From Anaeramoeba flamelloides (taxonomy: Eukaryota; Metamonada; Anaeramoebidae): a stretch of DNA of 64,000 nt. Of this stretch, positions 21,696 to 34,639 are shown in pieces. The notes below the pieces were generated by a model. That model saw nothing but the letters and a program-made list of their open reading frames with translations, was not told the DNA's origin and made no database searches. Numbering within the stretch: position 1 is the first letter of the stretch; each line of letters opens with the position of its first letter. The DNA lies in assembly GCA_027625915.1 (NCBI GenBank), contig JANTQA010000033.1:3844001-3908000 (forward strand), written 5' to 3'. The position numbers were made by a program, and so were the translations under genes.

Positions 21696-24600
21696 GAAAA
21701 AGAAAAAAAAAAAGAAAAAAAAAAAAAAAAGAAAAAGAAAAAAAAAAAGAAAAAGAAAAATAAAGAAATAAAGAAAATCTAAAAATAAGAAAATTTACTT
21801 CTTCTAAACTTTTTAAAGTTAATTGGTAATCTTCGACAGCACCAATTAATTCTAAAGCAATATCTGGGAGCTGCTGTATATGGTCAATTCTACCAGAATA
21901 TAGAAACTTAATCATAGTACGTAAGACTTCTGGTCTTCTTGGTGATCGATCTGTGAATATTTCAGGTGATTTCTCTTTGGAGATTTTACTTTGAGAAAAA
22001 ACACCACTGTGTGCAGCTAGAATACCTTTATGAGCGTATATTGCAACGCCATTGGTTTGACTTAAGTTATTTTGAAGTTTTTCAAGATCTTGAAGATAAG
22101 TAGATTTTGGTATTTTGATTTTGATTCCATTTGTTTCTGATGTTGAAGATGAACCCTTAAACAATTCCATTAAAAATTCATGAGGGAATTTGTTTAATTG
22201 CATCCCCTTTTGGAATAATATTTCTCTGTGGTTTAAAATATAGGAAAAGCAATGGTTCCTTAAGGAAAATAAAGATAATTGTTCAGAAGAACTCATTAAA
22301 TCTAAAACATTATCAGAGGTGATCATTTTTATTAACGCGATTTCAGAAAGAACAGTAAGCCGTACCAATTCTAAAGATTCAGAGATTCGAATTAAATCTA
22401 ATATTTCAGGGATTGTGTGTATAGACAATTCGCAATTGTCTGTATATAAATAAATCAAAATGGATCTGATTACTTTTGTCTTTTCCTTTTGAAATTTTGT
22501 TTCAATCATATTTAAATTGTTTGATGTGGAAATCAGTAAATCATTCCATTGGGGTATTCTAGCATTCAGTATACACCAATGCGCCTTTATATTTCCTTTC
22601 CCTAGCCCTTTCTCCTTCTCCTTCTCCTTCTCTTCCACATTCTCCTTCTCTATCTCCCTCTCATTGTCTTCATTGCCTTCATTTGATGTTTGGATATCCA
22701 AATCAGCAAATTTTTCATTTAAAAATAAATTATGCATATCTTTCATAATCTGTTCCGTTTCGATGTATACGTTCATATCGCCAATAGGATAATAATATAA
22801 ATCATTTAAAATGGTTTCATCATATCCTCCATATAATATTATACGCTCATTGTGAATAATTAATTTATGTTGCGATCTTTTACTATAAAATTGTTCACAG
22901 CTTAATAATTCCCATGTATTTGTATCAGTGTTATATAAATGTAAATCATTATACATATTTTCACCACTGCCACCAGATATAAATAATTTTTCGCGAAATG
23001 AAACTGAATTATGATTCTTTCTCGCCTTTGGTTTATTTCCATTTGTTTCTGTAATTAAAAAAAATTGATTCGTTCCATATTCATATTTGTAAAGATCATT
23101 AACAATCTTTGTAGATGTTTCACCCCCAAAAATATATAAAAATGGCCCAATAACAGAACAAGAAAAAAATTTTCTTCCACTTGGTATCTCTCCCTTTGGG
23201 GTGATTTTTTTCCAAATTCTTTTGACTAATTATTTGATTGTTGTTTATTTAAGAATATTTATTATTTATGGAAATTTTTATAGGATAAAAATTACAATTA
23301 TTGGTTTTGTATCTTGAAAATAATGTTAATATTCCTTATATGATCAAAAAAAAAAAAAAAAAAAAATTAAAAAATCAAAAGAAAAGAATGAATTTGTATA
23401 AATCAACACATGCCGAAAAATATAAAAGTAATTCAATTGTCTTATTATTAAAATGAGAATGATAGTATTAAATAATTAATGACATTAATTTTTTTTTTTT
23501 TTTGTTATGAAATGCATTTTGTTTATATTTTTTTTTGAACTAAATTATTTTTCAAAAATGTTGACTCACTTTAAAATGCTATTGAAAGTTGTTGGTTTTC
23601 TGTGGCTTCACGTTATATTCTTATCAAAATAAATTAGTCAATTTTTAGATCATAATCATTTTTTCTAATTAGATAAAAATTTCTTTTTTTTCTTTCTTTT
23701 TTTTTTTTTAATAATTTTTAAAATTTTTGTTTTTCTTTTTCTTTTTTTTCGATTTCATTTTTTTTTTTGTTTTTCTTATCTTTTTCTTTTTTTTATTAAT
23801 TCAAGTTGCAAATAAAAAAAGATCTTTGAAAATACCAATAAAGATTTAGAAAAATGAGACGATATAATGTCTTTTAAAATAAATTTAATTATTAGCAAAA
23901 AAATCTTCTTGTTAAACCTTTTTTCATTGGAAATCCAGTAATAAAAAATTGGTAATGCCTATTCAAAAATTTGTGACTCACATTTTTTTTTAGGTTTTGA
24001 TTTTATTTTTTTTGAATTTTTAAAATATCAGGTTTTTATATATTTAAAATGATTTATAAGTGAATTACAAATCATATTTAATAATTAGTTGTTATTTAAT
24101 ATTAAAGAATAGTTTTTTTTTTTTCAATTTATTATTTTGGGTTCGTCACAATTTTTGAAATATAATTTACTTTTTTCAATAAAAATATAATAGTTTTATT
24201 TGTTTGGATTTTAGTTTTTAACATTTGTTTTAGTTTGTAATTTTTTTTCAGAATTTTTTATATTTTGTAAATTTCGGAAAAAAAAGTAATTGAAAATTTG
24301 GAAAAAATAAAAATAATCTTAGGAGTTCAGTAATCCGAAAAAAAATTACTAAGGTTAATTATATTGGAAATGAAGAGAATAACAGATCTAAACAATCTTT
24401 TAAATTTGTGATGTGTGGCTAGGTCATGTTATTGTAAAATATTTAACAGTGAACCATCACATTTAAAACTTTAATTGAGTAAAAAAAAAATGATTCAACT
24501 TGATCCCACACATTCTTTAAAGAACATGTGAAGGGTTGGTTGTTTTAGAAGCCTTTTTATTCAACGCAATTTATAACACCACGATTGAATGAGAAACTAT

Positions 24601-27600
24601 TTATTTATCTTTTTTTATTAATGATGTTAAATTTTCGATCAATTTGTTAACGAAATCAAAAGAAAATTGTCTTTTGATCTGATTATTGGTTTAATTTGAA
24701 TTTTTTTTTTGTTTATTTTTGAAAAAATTATTATTGTCTTTCACATAATCTGTTTTTTGGATCAAAAAATTACTTTGTAAATATATTGCTGAATTCTCCT
24801 AAAATGTATCAACTGTTATAGTGCAATTACTTTTTTATCATGGTTTTTATACAAATAACTGGATTTTTATTGAATATCTTGGATTTGTAAAAAGATCATA
24901 ATTTTATATTTTATTATTAAATTCAATAATCTCACAATTTTAAAAAAATTAATCGTGATTTTTTAATAAGCCATTTACTAATTGGAAATAGAAATCATCA
25001 ATTACTTATTCCATTAAAAAAACTAGAAAAAAGAAAATAAAATCATAATATTTAAAATAAATTAATGATACGTACTACAATCAAATTCCCAAAAATCTGA
25101 TAAAAGTAATTCATCTTTGTTCATGCCTCCAAAAATATAAAAACTATTTTGAAAAGTTACCATGCCATGATAACATCTTTCTTCGGGTGCGCCTTGTATT
25201 TGTAGTTGTTTCCATTTTTCTTGAACTAAATAAATATTATGAAATAAGAAATTTTTAAAATATAATTATTAATTTTTTTAAATTACAAATTGAATTTATT
25301 TGGGAAATATGTTGATAAAAAGATTGTAATTAATCTATTTTGGATGGTTTTATTGAAATTAAATTGATGTTTTGAATCAAAAAACATTCTCTCTTATTCT
25401 AATTTTCAACCTTTTAAATATCTATATCAACATCAAAATTTGATATCTAAAAAATTTCATGGTAGCCTTGGAACAGCTGTATAACACAAACAAATAAATA
25501 AAAATTCATATACCGTATTAGTCTTTTCTTAAATTTGACTTGTAAAACAATCTATATATTAAAATTTTACAGACTTGAAAAAATTTCAAGATAAATATTG
25601 ACTCAAAAGCGGAAAGAGAAAGCCCATTTTGATAAATTTTTTTGCATAAATCAGCTCATATGAAATATAATCTTCTAATATGATCTAAAAAAATTGATTT
25701 TTTAGAGGAAGTTTTATGTGTGTTTTCAACGAATTTTCGATGTTTAGAGTCATTTTGGGTTCGGAAAATGTATTTTGTGAATATCAGTAAAAATCCTTGA
25801 ATATTGACTTATTTATGAAAAAAAAATTATCAAAATGGGCTTTCTTATTCTCATATTGTACTTTTTAAATATCTATATCAAGATCAAAATTTGATTTCGA
25901 AAAAATTTCACGGTAGCTTTGGAAAGACTGTATTTTTTTTTTTTTGATTTTGTTAATGTTGATTTTAAATTGACTTTTAGCATCAATTGTATTAACCCAT
26001 AATTTTGGACTTAATTTACTTTGTTATTTAAAATAAATAAACAAAGTATTGTGTTTTTTTTTTGAGTATGTTCTTCTCATGAATACTGTTATTTTCCAAT
26101 TAATAAATGAAAATTTTCCATTCCAAATTTCAAAATATTTTACTGATTATTGGATGAAAATTCATATATCTTTTAAAAAATTAATTCGGAATGATAGTTT
26201 TAGGGATTTAATTAATCTTCCTTTATTGAGCGTTGAGATAAATGTTTAATCGGGGAAATTTGATTTTAACAGTAAACTTGAAATATATAATTCAAGTAAA
26301 AATGACATCTAGAGTGTAATTTACACTTCTTCAATAATGATAAATTATTGTTATTTTTGTTATTAAAGAAAAAAATGTTTTATTTATTCATAAATCGGGA
26401 GACGAAGGAATTCCGTTAAATCAGAGACCAATATCAATTAATAATACTTTAACAAGATTTTTCTAAAACTTATTTATAAAAGAATAGAAGATTCTTGAAT
26501 CTAGTTTCAGATTCTCAATTTGGTTTTAAAAAAAAAATTGGATACAAGAATAGTTGTTCTAAATTTATTATTTGAACTTAAAAAACTCATAAAAAAAAAT
26601 AAAAATTATTTTTTTATTGTCACAATTGATATCAAAAAATGCTTTTATACCATTAGCCATATATTATTTCACTATGCTCAATAAATATATTAAAAAGGAA
26701 AAATCAAAATTTGGTTACAAAAATATTATCAAAAAGAATAGGGGTTTATCAAAGGGGATCCTCTTTCCGCTTTAATGTTTGGATTTATCAGCCACTTTTT
26801 CATTCAAAAAATAAAAGATCTCGTTCATCATGTTCAAATGTTTGCCAACGACTTGATTTTAATAATGGAAAGACCAATTTCAGAAATTAACAAAAAGTTA
26901 TTATTAATTTATAAAGTTATCCAAGAATTCGAAATGAATTTAAATATAAATAAAACTTTAAAAAAACAAACAAATAATCAGAAATAAAGTATTTAGGAAT
27001 TTGGCTTGAAAAAGAGAAACATTTACAAAAAAACTTTGAAAAAGCAGTGAACAATTTTAAAAAAATCATAATGATTTGTAACAAAAAAAAATTAGCTAAT
27101 GGAGTAAAACTACAAATGTTTAAATCGATACGCATTAGCCAATTATTTTATGACCTAGTAAATTTCAATCGGACTCAAAAAGATTTCAACATGATCGATG
27201 TTTGGATAAATAAAAAAAGTAAAAAAAAATTTAAAAATTAATCCACATTCTCTAAAGGAAAGTTTAAAGCTGAAGCAAAAATTGAACAAGTAAGAATTTC
27301 AATATATAAAAGAAGGTTTAAACTCAAAAACAAATTAAAAAATCTTGGTTTCGAACACATATCAAAAAATTTAAAATTATACAAAAAAGACAACGAAAAT
27401 ATTAATTGGAAAGCGGAAAATCTAAAATTGCTAAACGCAAATCTAAATCAATTTAGAGAAAACTGAATTATAAATAATTCTGGATGGAAAGGTCAAAAAT
27501 ATTTAAAAATTATTAGGTATAATAACAATATAAACAAACAGTCGTGCCTTAGAGCCCCTAGCTTTTCCAGAATTCAAAAGAATTGGGTAAAATCTTTGAT

Positions 27601-30600
27601 TTTTCTCTATTCTTTTGAATTCTGGAAAAGCTAACGGTGATTTTTTTTAATTTAAGAAATAAAAAGAAAATTTATTTAATTTTCAGTTTATTTCTAAAAT
27701 TTAAAAAAAACCTACTGACTCTACGGAACTCTACAGTACTCTGTATCACTTGAATGCACTTGTCTTGTGTTTGAATCCCCTTTCATAAATTTAAGTGTAA
27801 AATCATAGATTCAAAAATTTTGAATTAATGAAAATAATTTCAAAATGTCTTGGTTTAAAATTAATTCATTGGGATTTCTTTCTTTGAATTTAATTTGTAA
27901 TATTAGTTTATCATTTTTATAGAAATGTAAACACCCATAAAAAAAAAACCATTTCATAAGAATTGTCAAAAAATGAATTGGAGTCTTTTCAAAAGAAAAA
28001 GAAAATAAAAGGGGGGTATGTTTAATTGTAGGTTTTAAATCTGAATTGATTTTTTTGAAAGAAGAATAGAGGGTATAAAAAAAACTCAATTTTTGAAAAA
28101 TTATATAAAATTGCTTTTAAGTAAACTCTTTTCAAATTTTGTTTAGTTAAATTGTGCGTTGATTGCTCATATATTCAGAAAAGATCTGAAATTTTTACTT
28201 TATTAAAAAAAGAAAAGTTAAAAAAGGGTTCTTTAATAAAAAAAAAAATCTTTTGAGAATTCGATACTGACTTTCTTTTACATCCTAATTACTACGTTAA
28301 GAGCAGTGTTTGCATTTTTATTTTCATAAGAATTGTATTACCTCATAGTGTTTTATGTGTTAAAAGTTTATGAATATAATAAAACATTTTGTAATAATAA
28401 ATGTGAAATAAAATAAATAAGGTATTTCCAAAAAAGTGGGGAATTTTTTTTTTATCTTTCAAATAAAATTTTCTTTTGAAGTATTGCTATTCGTAAATTA
28501 GTAATATAAAAAAATAAGTAGGAATATTAATGCTGGTTGGATCCACACCTGTTGGTTGTATTTCAACATATGTTAATCAAAAAATTTCCCAAAAAATAAA
28601 AAATAAAAAATAAAAACTTTTTTTGTATGAAAACAAACTACGAAAAAATTCAAGAAAAAATTGGCAATATGGTTAAGGATATAAATGATTTTTTAAACAA
28701 TAAAATACATTTATAATTTTTTCATTTTATTGAAAATTTTATCAAAATTAAATCTCTTTGGAAAACAAAAATTTATGATCAAATTCAAAAAAAATAGATA
28801 CTAATTTTCGCACCTATAAAAATATCATCAGAAACTTTGATGTCTTTAATTAATTAGTGTCTTGAAATAAACAAATTGAATTTTTACGAACGATCCTATT
28901 TATGATGAATAACAATTTTTAATTATTTAAATAGTATTATGAGAATTGAGTTTAATAAAGATATTTTAAAATAAATTTGCCCTGTTTTTTTGGAAATTCC
29001 TTCTCTGGCAGGGGTTGTTATTTACTATTTGTTGCAAAATAAATGGAACAAAATTTTCATTCAGCTTTCCAAAAAAAGATTTAATTAATCATCTAAGATT
29101 GAAAATTTTTAATTCTTATAAACAGGCTTAAATATTAATTTCCCTTTTAAAATTGGGAACTTTGACGATTGATTATTTTAATCTTGGATTGTGTTTTTTT
29201 GGTAAAGCTGAATGAAAATTTTGATCTTTTTATTTTGCAATTAACAGTAATATCGAAAGACAACTAATAACAATTTAATAAGACATACTTTATCGTTTGT
29301 CTTGTGGTTTCGATCACTAAAAGATTTTTGGTAAATAGATACTACTAAATTCTAATTTGAAAAAAATTTCATTTTTTTTTTCAAATTATTTGTACACAAA
29401 GGTAAAAGCCACAATAATGTGTGAGAAATTCCCGTTTTTAATTGGTTTGTCAAGATCTTTCTGCTTTATTTATGAATTGTGATGAAAGACTATTTTACGG
29501 AATAGAAATAAAAATTGTTCCTTTTGAGAAAAATTACTGTATTTCCAATCTGGTGAAGAAAGAAAGATAGAGAAAAAAATGCTGGAAAGGTTTTTCAATT
29601 TATTGGTTTTCATTTTAATAGTATAAGAAAAACATGTATTAACAATTTTCAATTTATTAGTCTGCAATTTTGAGTTTAAACAATAATAAATCGGAATACT
29701 TTTCACTTCATTTTTCATACTTTTCTTTTTGAAATAGAGAGTTCACAAATTCCAATCGACTTCTTTGAGAACTCTATTTATAAAATAAAAATATGGAAAA
29801 GGAAGTGAAAATATTCTATTTAAAATTCAAATACCAGTAAGTTACAAAAAATGTTTATCACTTTATCTCATTTATTTATTAATCGGAAAACAAATATACT
29901 ACATTTTATTTAGTGAAAGGAAAGTTTTAATTTACTTATATCTTTTGGGTTTTGTTTCGAAATTAAGAAGAAAAATGAGATAAAAAAAAACTTATTCACA
30001 GGCAGAAAAATGATGTATTAATTTAATTATTTTGATTTAATCAAGCAAACTTAAATTGAAAGAAAATAATCATCATTTTACAAGGGAATTGTTTTAATTC
30101 ACCAAAAGGTTTCAATTGGAAATCCGTTTCAAAAGAATTATGGAAAAAATTTCTTTTTGTAAAAATGATAAAAATTTCTTTACCTGAAATTATCTATGTA
30201 AAATATAATGGTCAAAGTAATTTTAAATAGTTATGGTTTTCGTTTTTGTTGTTCTTTTTTTGACAAATATTAAAAAAAAATTCTTTTTTGAAAGGAAATA
30301 AAAAAGAAAAAGAAAAAGAAAATGAAAAATATAAAAATTACAAATGAAAAAGAAAAAGAAAAAGAAAAAGAAAAAGAAAAGGAAAAAAACAAACTAAAGT
30401 CAAAAACCCACAAATCATTAAGATATTGGCCATTAGAAATACCCCCAAAAAGATATAATTTATTAAGTAGACACACACAGGTGTGATAGCATCTTGACTC
30501 TGGCCATTGGGTTTGAACGAGTTCTTCCTTTGGTGGCTTTTTGAATTTTTTCCAAGTGAAAGATTCGAGATCTAAATTGAAAAGACTATTATTTAAAGAA

Positions 30601-30764
30601 GTCTCATTTTTTCCACCAAACCACCACATTGATTTCTCGTCATACGCACAACAATTCTGATAAGTTGGCTTTGGGATTTTTCCTTTTTGTTTTACTTTAA
30701 CCCAACCTTCGTTTGGTTCATTTTTGATTTTTATCGTTTCGTTTGTTTCTTTAAGTTTGGACAT
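19749..30764 (-). CDS. LZTR1-like Kelch-BTB-BTB protein, 5 exons
   Basis: Exons 30764-30395, 25225-25079 (3' end uncertain by 3 nt), 23225-21799, 21595-21501 and 19872-19749; phases agree, 720 aa. Six Kelch blades carry FGG/YGG signatures: MWWFGGK, LYLFGGI, FYIFGGM, LYIFGGE, LFISGGS, IILYGGY. Two BTB-BACK units follow. BTB1 (from about 332) starts FADLDIQTS and is split by an EKEKEKEKG insert before AHWCILNARIPQWND. BTB2 (about 570) has IYAHKGILAAHSGVF and LRTMIKFLYSG, then a BACK tail through VCINIVKRVG and YAMDFIIHN. Kelch followed by two BTB-BACK units is the LZTR1 layout; in animals that protein is a CUL3 adaptor directing Ras-family GTPases to ubiquitination. Function here is inferred. 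Introns 1 (5.17 kb), 2 (1.85 kb) and 4 (1.63 kb) contain LINE C, TIR elements and a hairpin array; intron 3 is 203 nt. Confidence 0.88.
21058..21427. repeat. Palindromic hairpin array 7 (in LZTR1-like intron 4)
   Basis: Capped by AGTGCCGTCAAGTGCAGTAG and AGTGCCGTAGAGTGCCTAGG. Modules in order: TTTAATTTCTAAAATAAAC hairpin, GAGGTTTTCTGTTTTGTC nested hairpin with AAATAAACAGAAAACTCAAG, CCAGAATTCAAAAGAATT hairpin, a short TTTTTATTTCTTAAATT end, then CCTAACGAC. No LINE sequence flanks it, so the array can exist apart from the LINE. It lies about 75 bp past the exon 4 donor. Confidence 0.75.
23540..24180 (+). repeat. Dispersed repeat R5, intron 2 of the LZTR1-like gene
   Basis: Shares GACGATATAATGTCTTTTAA, TTAGCAAAAAAATCTTCTTG and TATCAGGTTTTTATATATTT with 34860-35430, same orientation. 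No coding frame; long T/C tracts. Confidence 0.55.
24440..24970 (-). mobile_element. Inverted partial copy of the ATCGCGATA element
   Basis: The reverse complement matches 11800-12140, including GATAAATAAATA, TCTCATTCAATCGTGGTGTT and the TTCTTTAAAGAA palindrome. The right part (24890-24970) keeps TTAATCGTGATTTTTTAAT motifs. It lies within intron 2 of the LZTR1-like gene. Confidence 0.55.
25590..25935 (-). mobile_element. TIR element, inverted partner of 45283-45672
   Basis: The reverse complement matches 45283-45672: GAACCCAAAATGA, CTAAACATC, TTTATGAAAAAA. Its right end ACGGTAGCTTTGGAAAGACT is the TIR. A separate same-orientation end fragment lies at 25395-25492 (GGTAGCCTTGGAACAGCTGT). In intron 1 of the LZTR1-like gene. 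Confidence 0.55.
26040..27543 (+). mobile_element. LINE copy C, broken
   Basis: The plus strand reads, across several frameshifts, an N-terminal stretch ISKYFTDYWMKIH, then HKSGDEGIPLNQRPISI, GDPLSALMFGFIS, HVQMFANDLILIMERPISE (the catalytic box reads FAND, so one catalytic Asp is lost), YLGIWLEKEKH and WKGQKYLKIIRYNNNINKQ, where it meets hairpin array 8. It supplies the uninterrupted reference for the array 1 site in copy A. Lies antisense in the 5.17-kb intron 1 of the LZTR1-like gene. Confidence 0.8.
27544..27766. repeat. Palindromic hairpin array 8 (at the end of LINE C)
   Basis: Starts TCGTGCCTTAGAGCCCCTAG directly after CAG of INKQ. Modules: CCAGAATTCAAAAGAATTGG / CTATTCTTTTGAATTCTGG, linker GCTAACGGTG, then TTTAATTTAAGAAATAAA / TTTATTTCTAAAATTTAAA. 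It closes with inverse decamers (GACTCTACGGAACTCTACAG, CACTTGAATGCACTTG). No LINE sequence resumes beyond it. Confidence 0.7.
28420..29001 (-). mobile_element. AGGTATTTCC-family TIR element, minus orientation
   Basis: Outer ends are AGGTATTTCCAAAAAAGTGG and CCCTGTTTTTTTGGAAATTC. The reverse complement aligns along its length with 41851-42433 (GGGCAAATTTATTTTAAA, TATTTATTAAACT). No intact frame. Confidence 0.75.
29022..29250. mobile_element. MITE with TTCATTCAGCTTTCC ends, copy 1
   Basis: Left TTGCAAAATAAATGGAACAA then AATTTTCATTCAGCTTTCC; right GGTAAAGCTGAATGAAAATT then TTGATCTTTTTATTTTGCAA. TIR about 45 bp. A second copy is at 32415-32654. Confidence 0.7.
29690..29835. mobile_element. MITE, AATAAAT..GAAGTGAAAAT family, copy 1
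   Basis: Shares TTCTTTGAGAACTCTATTTA and CACTTC..GGAAGTGAAAAT with 31010-31190, and more distantly 36475-36655. Ends AAAATTCAAATACCAGTA. Confidence 0.45.
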
Positions 30765-31009
30765 TTCTTGTAGATTAAAAAGAATAAAAAAAAAGGAAAA
30801 AATGAATACTTTTTTTTCGTTTTTTATCGAGTATTTAGAACCATTGGTTAAACAATAAATTACACACTTTATCCTAATTTTTGACTTTTGCAAAATTTGA
30901 ATAAAAAAAAACAATGTATTGAAGGCTCGAGTTGAATTAAAACACTTTACTTTATTTAGGTGTTATAATAATTGGAGAAGAAAAAAATAAAGGATAAGGA
31001 AATACTGGT

Positions 31010-31190
31010 ATTTGCATTATAAATAGGATAAATTTTCACTTCCTTTTCAATTTCCTTTCTTATTGAGATCTAGAGTTCATAAATTACAACCTACTTCTTT
31101 GAGAACTCTATTTATTCAAGAAAAATACTAAAATGGAATTGTTAAATTTTTTCCAATTTAAAATTCCAAAACCTGTGATTTTTGTGTTTT
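31010..31190. mobile_element. MITE, same family, copy 2
   Basis: TACTGGTATTTGCATTATAA at the left, AAAATTCCAAAACCTGTGA at the right; the interior TTCTTTGAGAACTCTATTTA is identical to copy 1. Copies 1 and 2 flank exon 1 of the LZTR1-like gene. Confidence 0.45.
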
Positions 31191-31429
31191 CCAAATGATA
31201 TTTAAATGAAAAAAGTATAAAATCCTTTCCAATTCAAACGACAGAAATTATATAAATTTGCCTTTTGAAATCAAATATTTGAGGACTTTTATTCCCTTTA
31301 TTAATAATTAGTGATAATGTAGTGAAAAAAATACCGTACACGAAAAAAATCCCAGATATAGATTTTTAATTGTGAATATTAGGAAGATTTTTGTCAAATT
31401 CTTTTATTTAAAATCAAATTCTTTTTTTA

Positions 31430-31800
31430 AGAATCAAACATTTAAAATTATACCTCACCCACTTATAAGAATGACGATTAAAAATGAAATTATACTTGTT
31501 CGATAACAATAGATTCAATCAATCAAAAAAAAATATAAAATTATCATTTTCCAAATTTCGCAAACCTCTATAAAACTCGATTGTTTTTAAAAAAAAGTTG
31601 ATCTACTTAAACTATCAGAAAATTACTTGAGTATTCTAGAGATATCCTACTTTAATGAACTTTAGGTAGGTTTATTACTAATTTCATAAAACATTTTGGT
31701 TATTTATAAAAAGGATTTGTTTGAAAATAAATTCCATTTCAAAACAATTGGAAAATTAAAAATCAAATTTTAAATATGAATATCTTCTCCTAAATATAAT
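31430..31800 (+). repeat. R3 copy 3 (inverted)
   Basis: The reverse complement matches 7540-7920: AAATCCTTTTTATAAATAAC, AATAAACCTACC, TCTAGAATACTCAAGTAA. It supplies one of the two empty sites for the MITE at 13206. Confidence 0.55.
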
Positions 31801-33742
31801 TTATCTCTTATAATAAAAAAATTACAATTTTAATAATCAGTTCTATACACTAGAAATATTTTTTTTTTTATCTAAATTAAAAAAAAGTAAAAAAAAAAAA
31901 AAAACTAGGCCATTTATTTTGAAATTTAGTTTAAAAGAAATTGCTGAACAATTTCCTAATATTAACAGTTGAAAATCTTGTCTTATATTATTTTCATGTC
32001 AGGTATTTTTTTTAGACTAGATATTTAAAATTCAATTTGGGGTTTTATAATAAACAATATCTAAAAATATTAAAAAAATTCATGTATTGGTTTAGTGAAG
32101 TGCCGAGACTCTTGTGTTAATAATTAGTAAACTATTCAAGATTTTTTAAATCAAAATTATAAAGGATTTTAGAAGTGAAAATTTTTGATATTCTGTTCAA
32201 ATTTCTTGAAAGGCTAAAGCTTATTTATTATATTAAGATATTAACTCATCTACTTTTGTCTCTATTTAAAGTGTATCAAAATGAAAAGTAAATGGTATAA
32301 ATACACTCTTGTTTCAAAATTATCGAAAAAATCTATTATTAATATTTTTGAAAAAAAAAATTATTTAGATTTTTTATTAATAACCATTTTGGAAAAAAAG
32401 TGAAACACTTAATTTTTACTGTTAATTGTAGAATAAAAAGATCAAAATGTTCATTCAACTTTCAAAAAAATCTATCTGCTAAAGAATTTAAGCCCGTCAT
32501 CAAAGTTCATAATTCTAATAATTAAAATTAATTAATTAAAGCTGAATTTTAAGAATTAAAAATTTGAAATGGTAGACCCATGATTTTTAAAAAGTTTTTC
32601 TTGAGGAAAGCTGAATGAAAATTTTATTCCATTTATTTTTCAACAAATAGTAATTGGGAAATTTATTGAAATTTTAAAGTAAGATCAATCAATAAAAAGA
32701 AAAAGGAAATAAATAAATACATAATGAATGGATTCTAAATCTCATAAAAGTTTTTTAATACTATCTTTTGAGAATGGTTTTTTTTTGATTGTTCTATTAT
32801 TAAAAATATGTTGAAAAAATTGACTATTTTTGGGATTTCCAAAAGAACTCAAACGATTTTGATAATCAAGGATATTTTAAATATTTTTGGTTGTTAGTAT
32901 TAAAAATAGTATAATGGGTAATAATTTGAACATGATTTGTTTCTTCAATTAATTGATTTTATTTTTCTTTTTCAGTAATCTTTTACATTGAAAAAACGTG
33001 TTGATCTTTTTTTTCCTGAACAGTATTGATCATAACAAAATTTTTTATTTTAGGGTTATTTTTTTAATTAATTTCCCAAATCTAATTATAAAAATAAAGA
33101 CAATAGTTTGACAGTATATTCCTAATTCTAATTTAGAAGAACTTCATAATAATTTTTTGTTTTTTTTATTTTTATTTTTTTTTTTTTATTGTTTATTATT
33201 TTATTATTTTATTATGAATACTCTCTATAAAAAAAACCCAAGGGTGATTAGTTTTGTTTACTTTTTTTATTCTAATAAATTTCCAATATTTGAGAAATGT
33301 TTAGACAAAAAAATCTATCGCTTAATTATTAATTTTTTAAAAAATGTGAGTTTTTTAGCAACGAAACTATTTTTAATAATAAATTTAAGAAAGATATTTT
33401 TCAACTTTCAAGTTTTTATATTGATAATTAAAACTTATAATTTTTCAATAAAATGATTTTTATTCCAAAAGTTTTTGTTCTTTTTTTCTAATATTGATAT
33501 TATTTATAATTGATTAAATAAATATTTTATTATGATTTTATGAATTGAATTTTTTGAGACTTTTGGAGCATTTTCTAGTATATTTGGTTTATATCCAAGA
33601 ATAATTTACTTTAATCTTTATCATTTTGTTGATTAACTCTAATTTGTGAAAAGAAAGTTAATTTTTTCCTTTACATAAAATAATTGATTTTTTTTTATTT
33701 TTCATTATTCATTTATCTTTATTTCATAGATTTTAATTTAAT
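31801..33742. other. Intergenic stretch before the 5S gene
   Basis: Contains the second TTCATTCAGCTTTCC MITE (32415-32654, ends TTTACTGTTAATTGTAGAAT and GAGGAAAGCTGAATGAAAAT) and a decayed copy (32730-33030) of the small-ORF unit at 10250-10580. 33157-33456 is an open but T-driven hydrophobic plus frame that I do not trust. Otherwise nothing. Confidence 0.5.
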
Positions 33743-33863
33743 GTATTCGGCCATACCCAATTTAATAATCCTGGACACATTCCGAACCCAGAAGATCAAC
33801 GAATTGAGGGCTAAGCTAGTTAGTGAGATGGGGAACCTCTCGCGAACACTTGGTGCTGAATAC
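33743..33863 (+). rRNA. 5S ribosomal RNA gene
   Basis: About 121 nt beginning GTATTCGGCCATACC and ending GGTGCTGAATAC; the ends pair as stem I (GTATTC/GAATAC). Diagnostic 5S blocks are present: CGGCCATACC, CATTCCGAACCCAGAAG, the Pol III internal control region GGGCTAAGCTAGTTAGTGAG and ATGGGGAAC. A TTTTTT run follows at once. It is GC-rich against its surroundings, stands alone, and is on the strand opposite to the protein genes. A short ATG frame runs through it by chance. Confidence 0.93.
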
Positions 33864-33869
33864 TTTTTT
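33864..33869 (+). terminator. Pol III T-run terminator of the 5S gene
   Basis: TTTTTT directly after the 3' end of the 5S rRNA, as expected for RNA polymerase III. Confidence 0.75.
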
Positions 33870-34639
33870 ATATAATTAATTAATATATTTATTCAATTTT
33901 TTTTTTTTTAATTTATCAAAATACAAATACCAATTTTTTATATTATTAAAACAAAATTTTAAAGAGATCAACGATAAAAAATACACTAAAGAACATCATT
34001 TAACGTTCAATAGAACCATGTAAACATAACACATTCAATTTTCAATATACATATCGACTAAACTCCTTTTGTAAAGAAATATTAAAAACACCATTTTTAA
34101 ATTAAAGTTGAAATTCATAAAAGAATAACCTGAGAAAACAATCAAATCAATTAAAAAAACGGTAAAAATAAATTTTTGTAACTTTATCATTGGAATTTTA
34201 TGACAATTTTTTCTATCACTTTTAAAATAAAAATTAAAATTGTTGATCTTAAATATTTTTTAATTGTAAATACATTCATTTTAAAAGAAGTGACAAATCT
34301 TCAATTTTCTTAATGTAAATTTTGAGTTTCAAACATTTTTTTTATTCCAAATTGATATTTTAAAAAACAAAAAAAATATTTATAAATTGAGAAAAATGAC
34401 ATTGATCTAAAAATTGAAATAATGATCTGATTTAAAAATTAAAGATTTATATTGAGACTAATAATCAATTAAATACATGAATAAGTTCTACCACTTCAAT
34501 AAAAATGGGACCCAATGACTAAAAAAAGAGTTTATTTTGATATATTAATATTTTTCATATACTGATGAATTCAAAACAATCACTAACATTTTTTAGTTAA
34601 ATTTCCTTTTTTTTTTAAATCTTGTAAACTCTACTTTTA

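Noticed and set aside
27760-27785. tRNA-like GTTTGAATCCCC
   Set aside because: Upstream sequence is the decamer end of a hairpin array; no cloverleaf possible.
33157-33456. 99-codon hydrophobic plus frame
   Set aside because: Phe/Leu/Ile content simply follows from T-rich DNA; no domain or conserved pattern.
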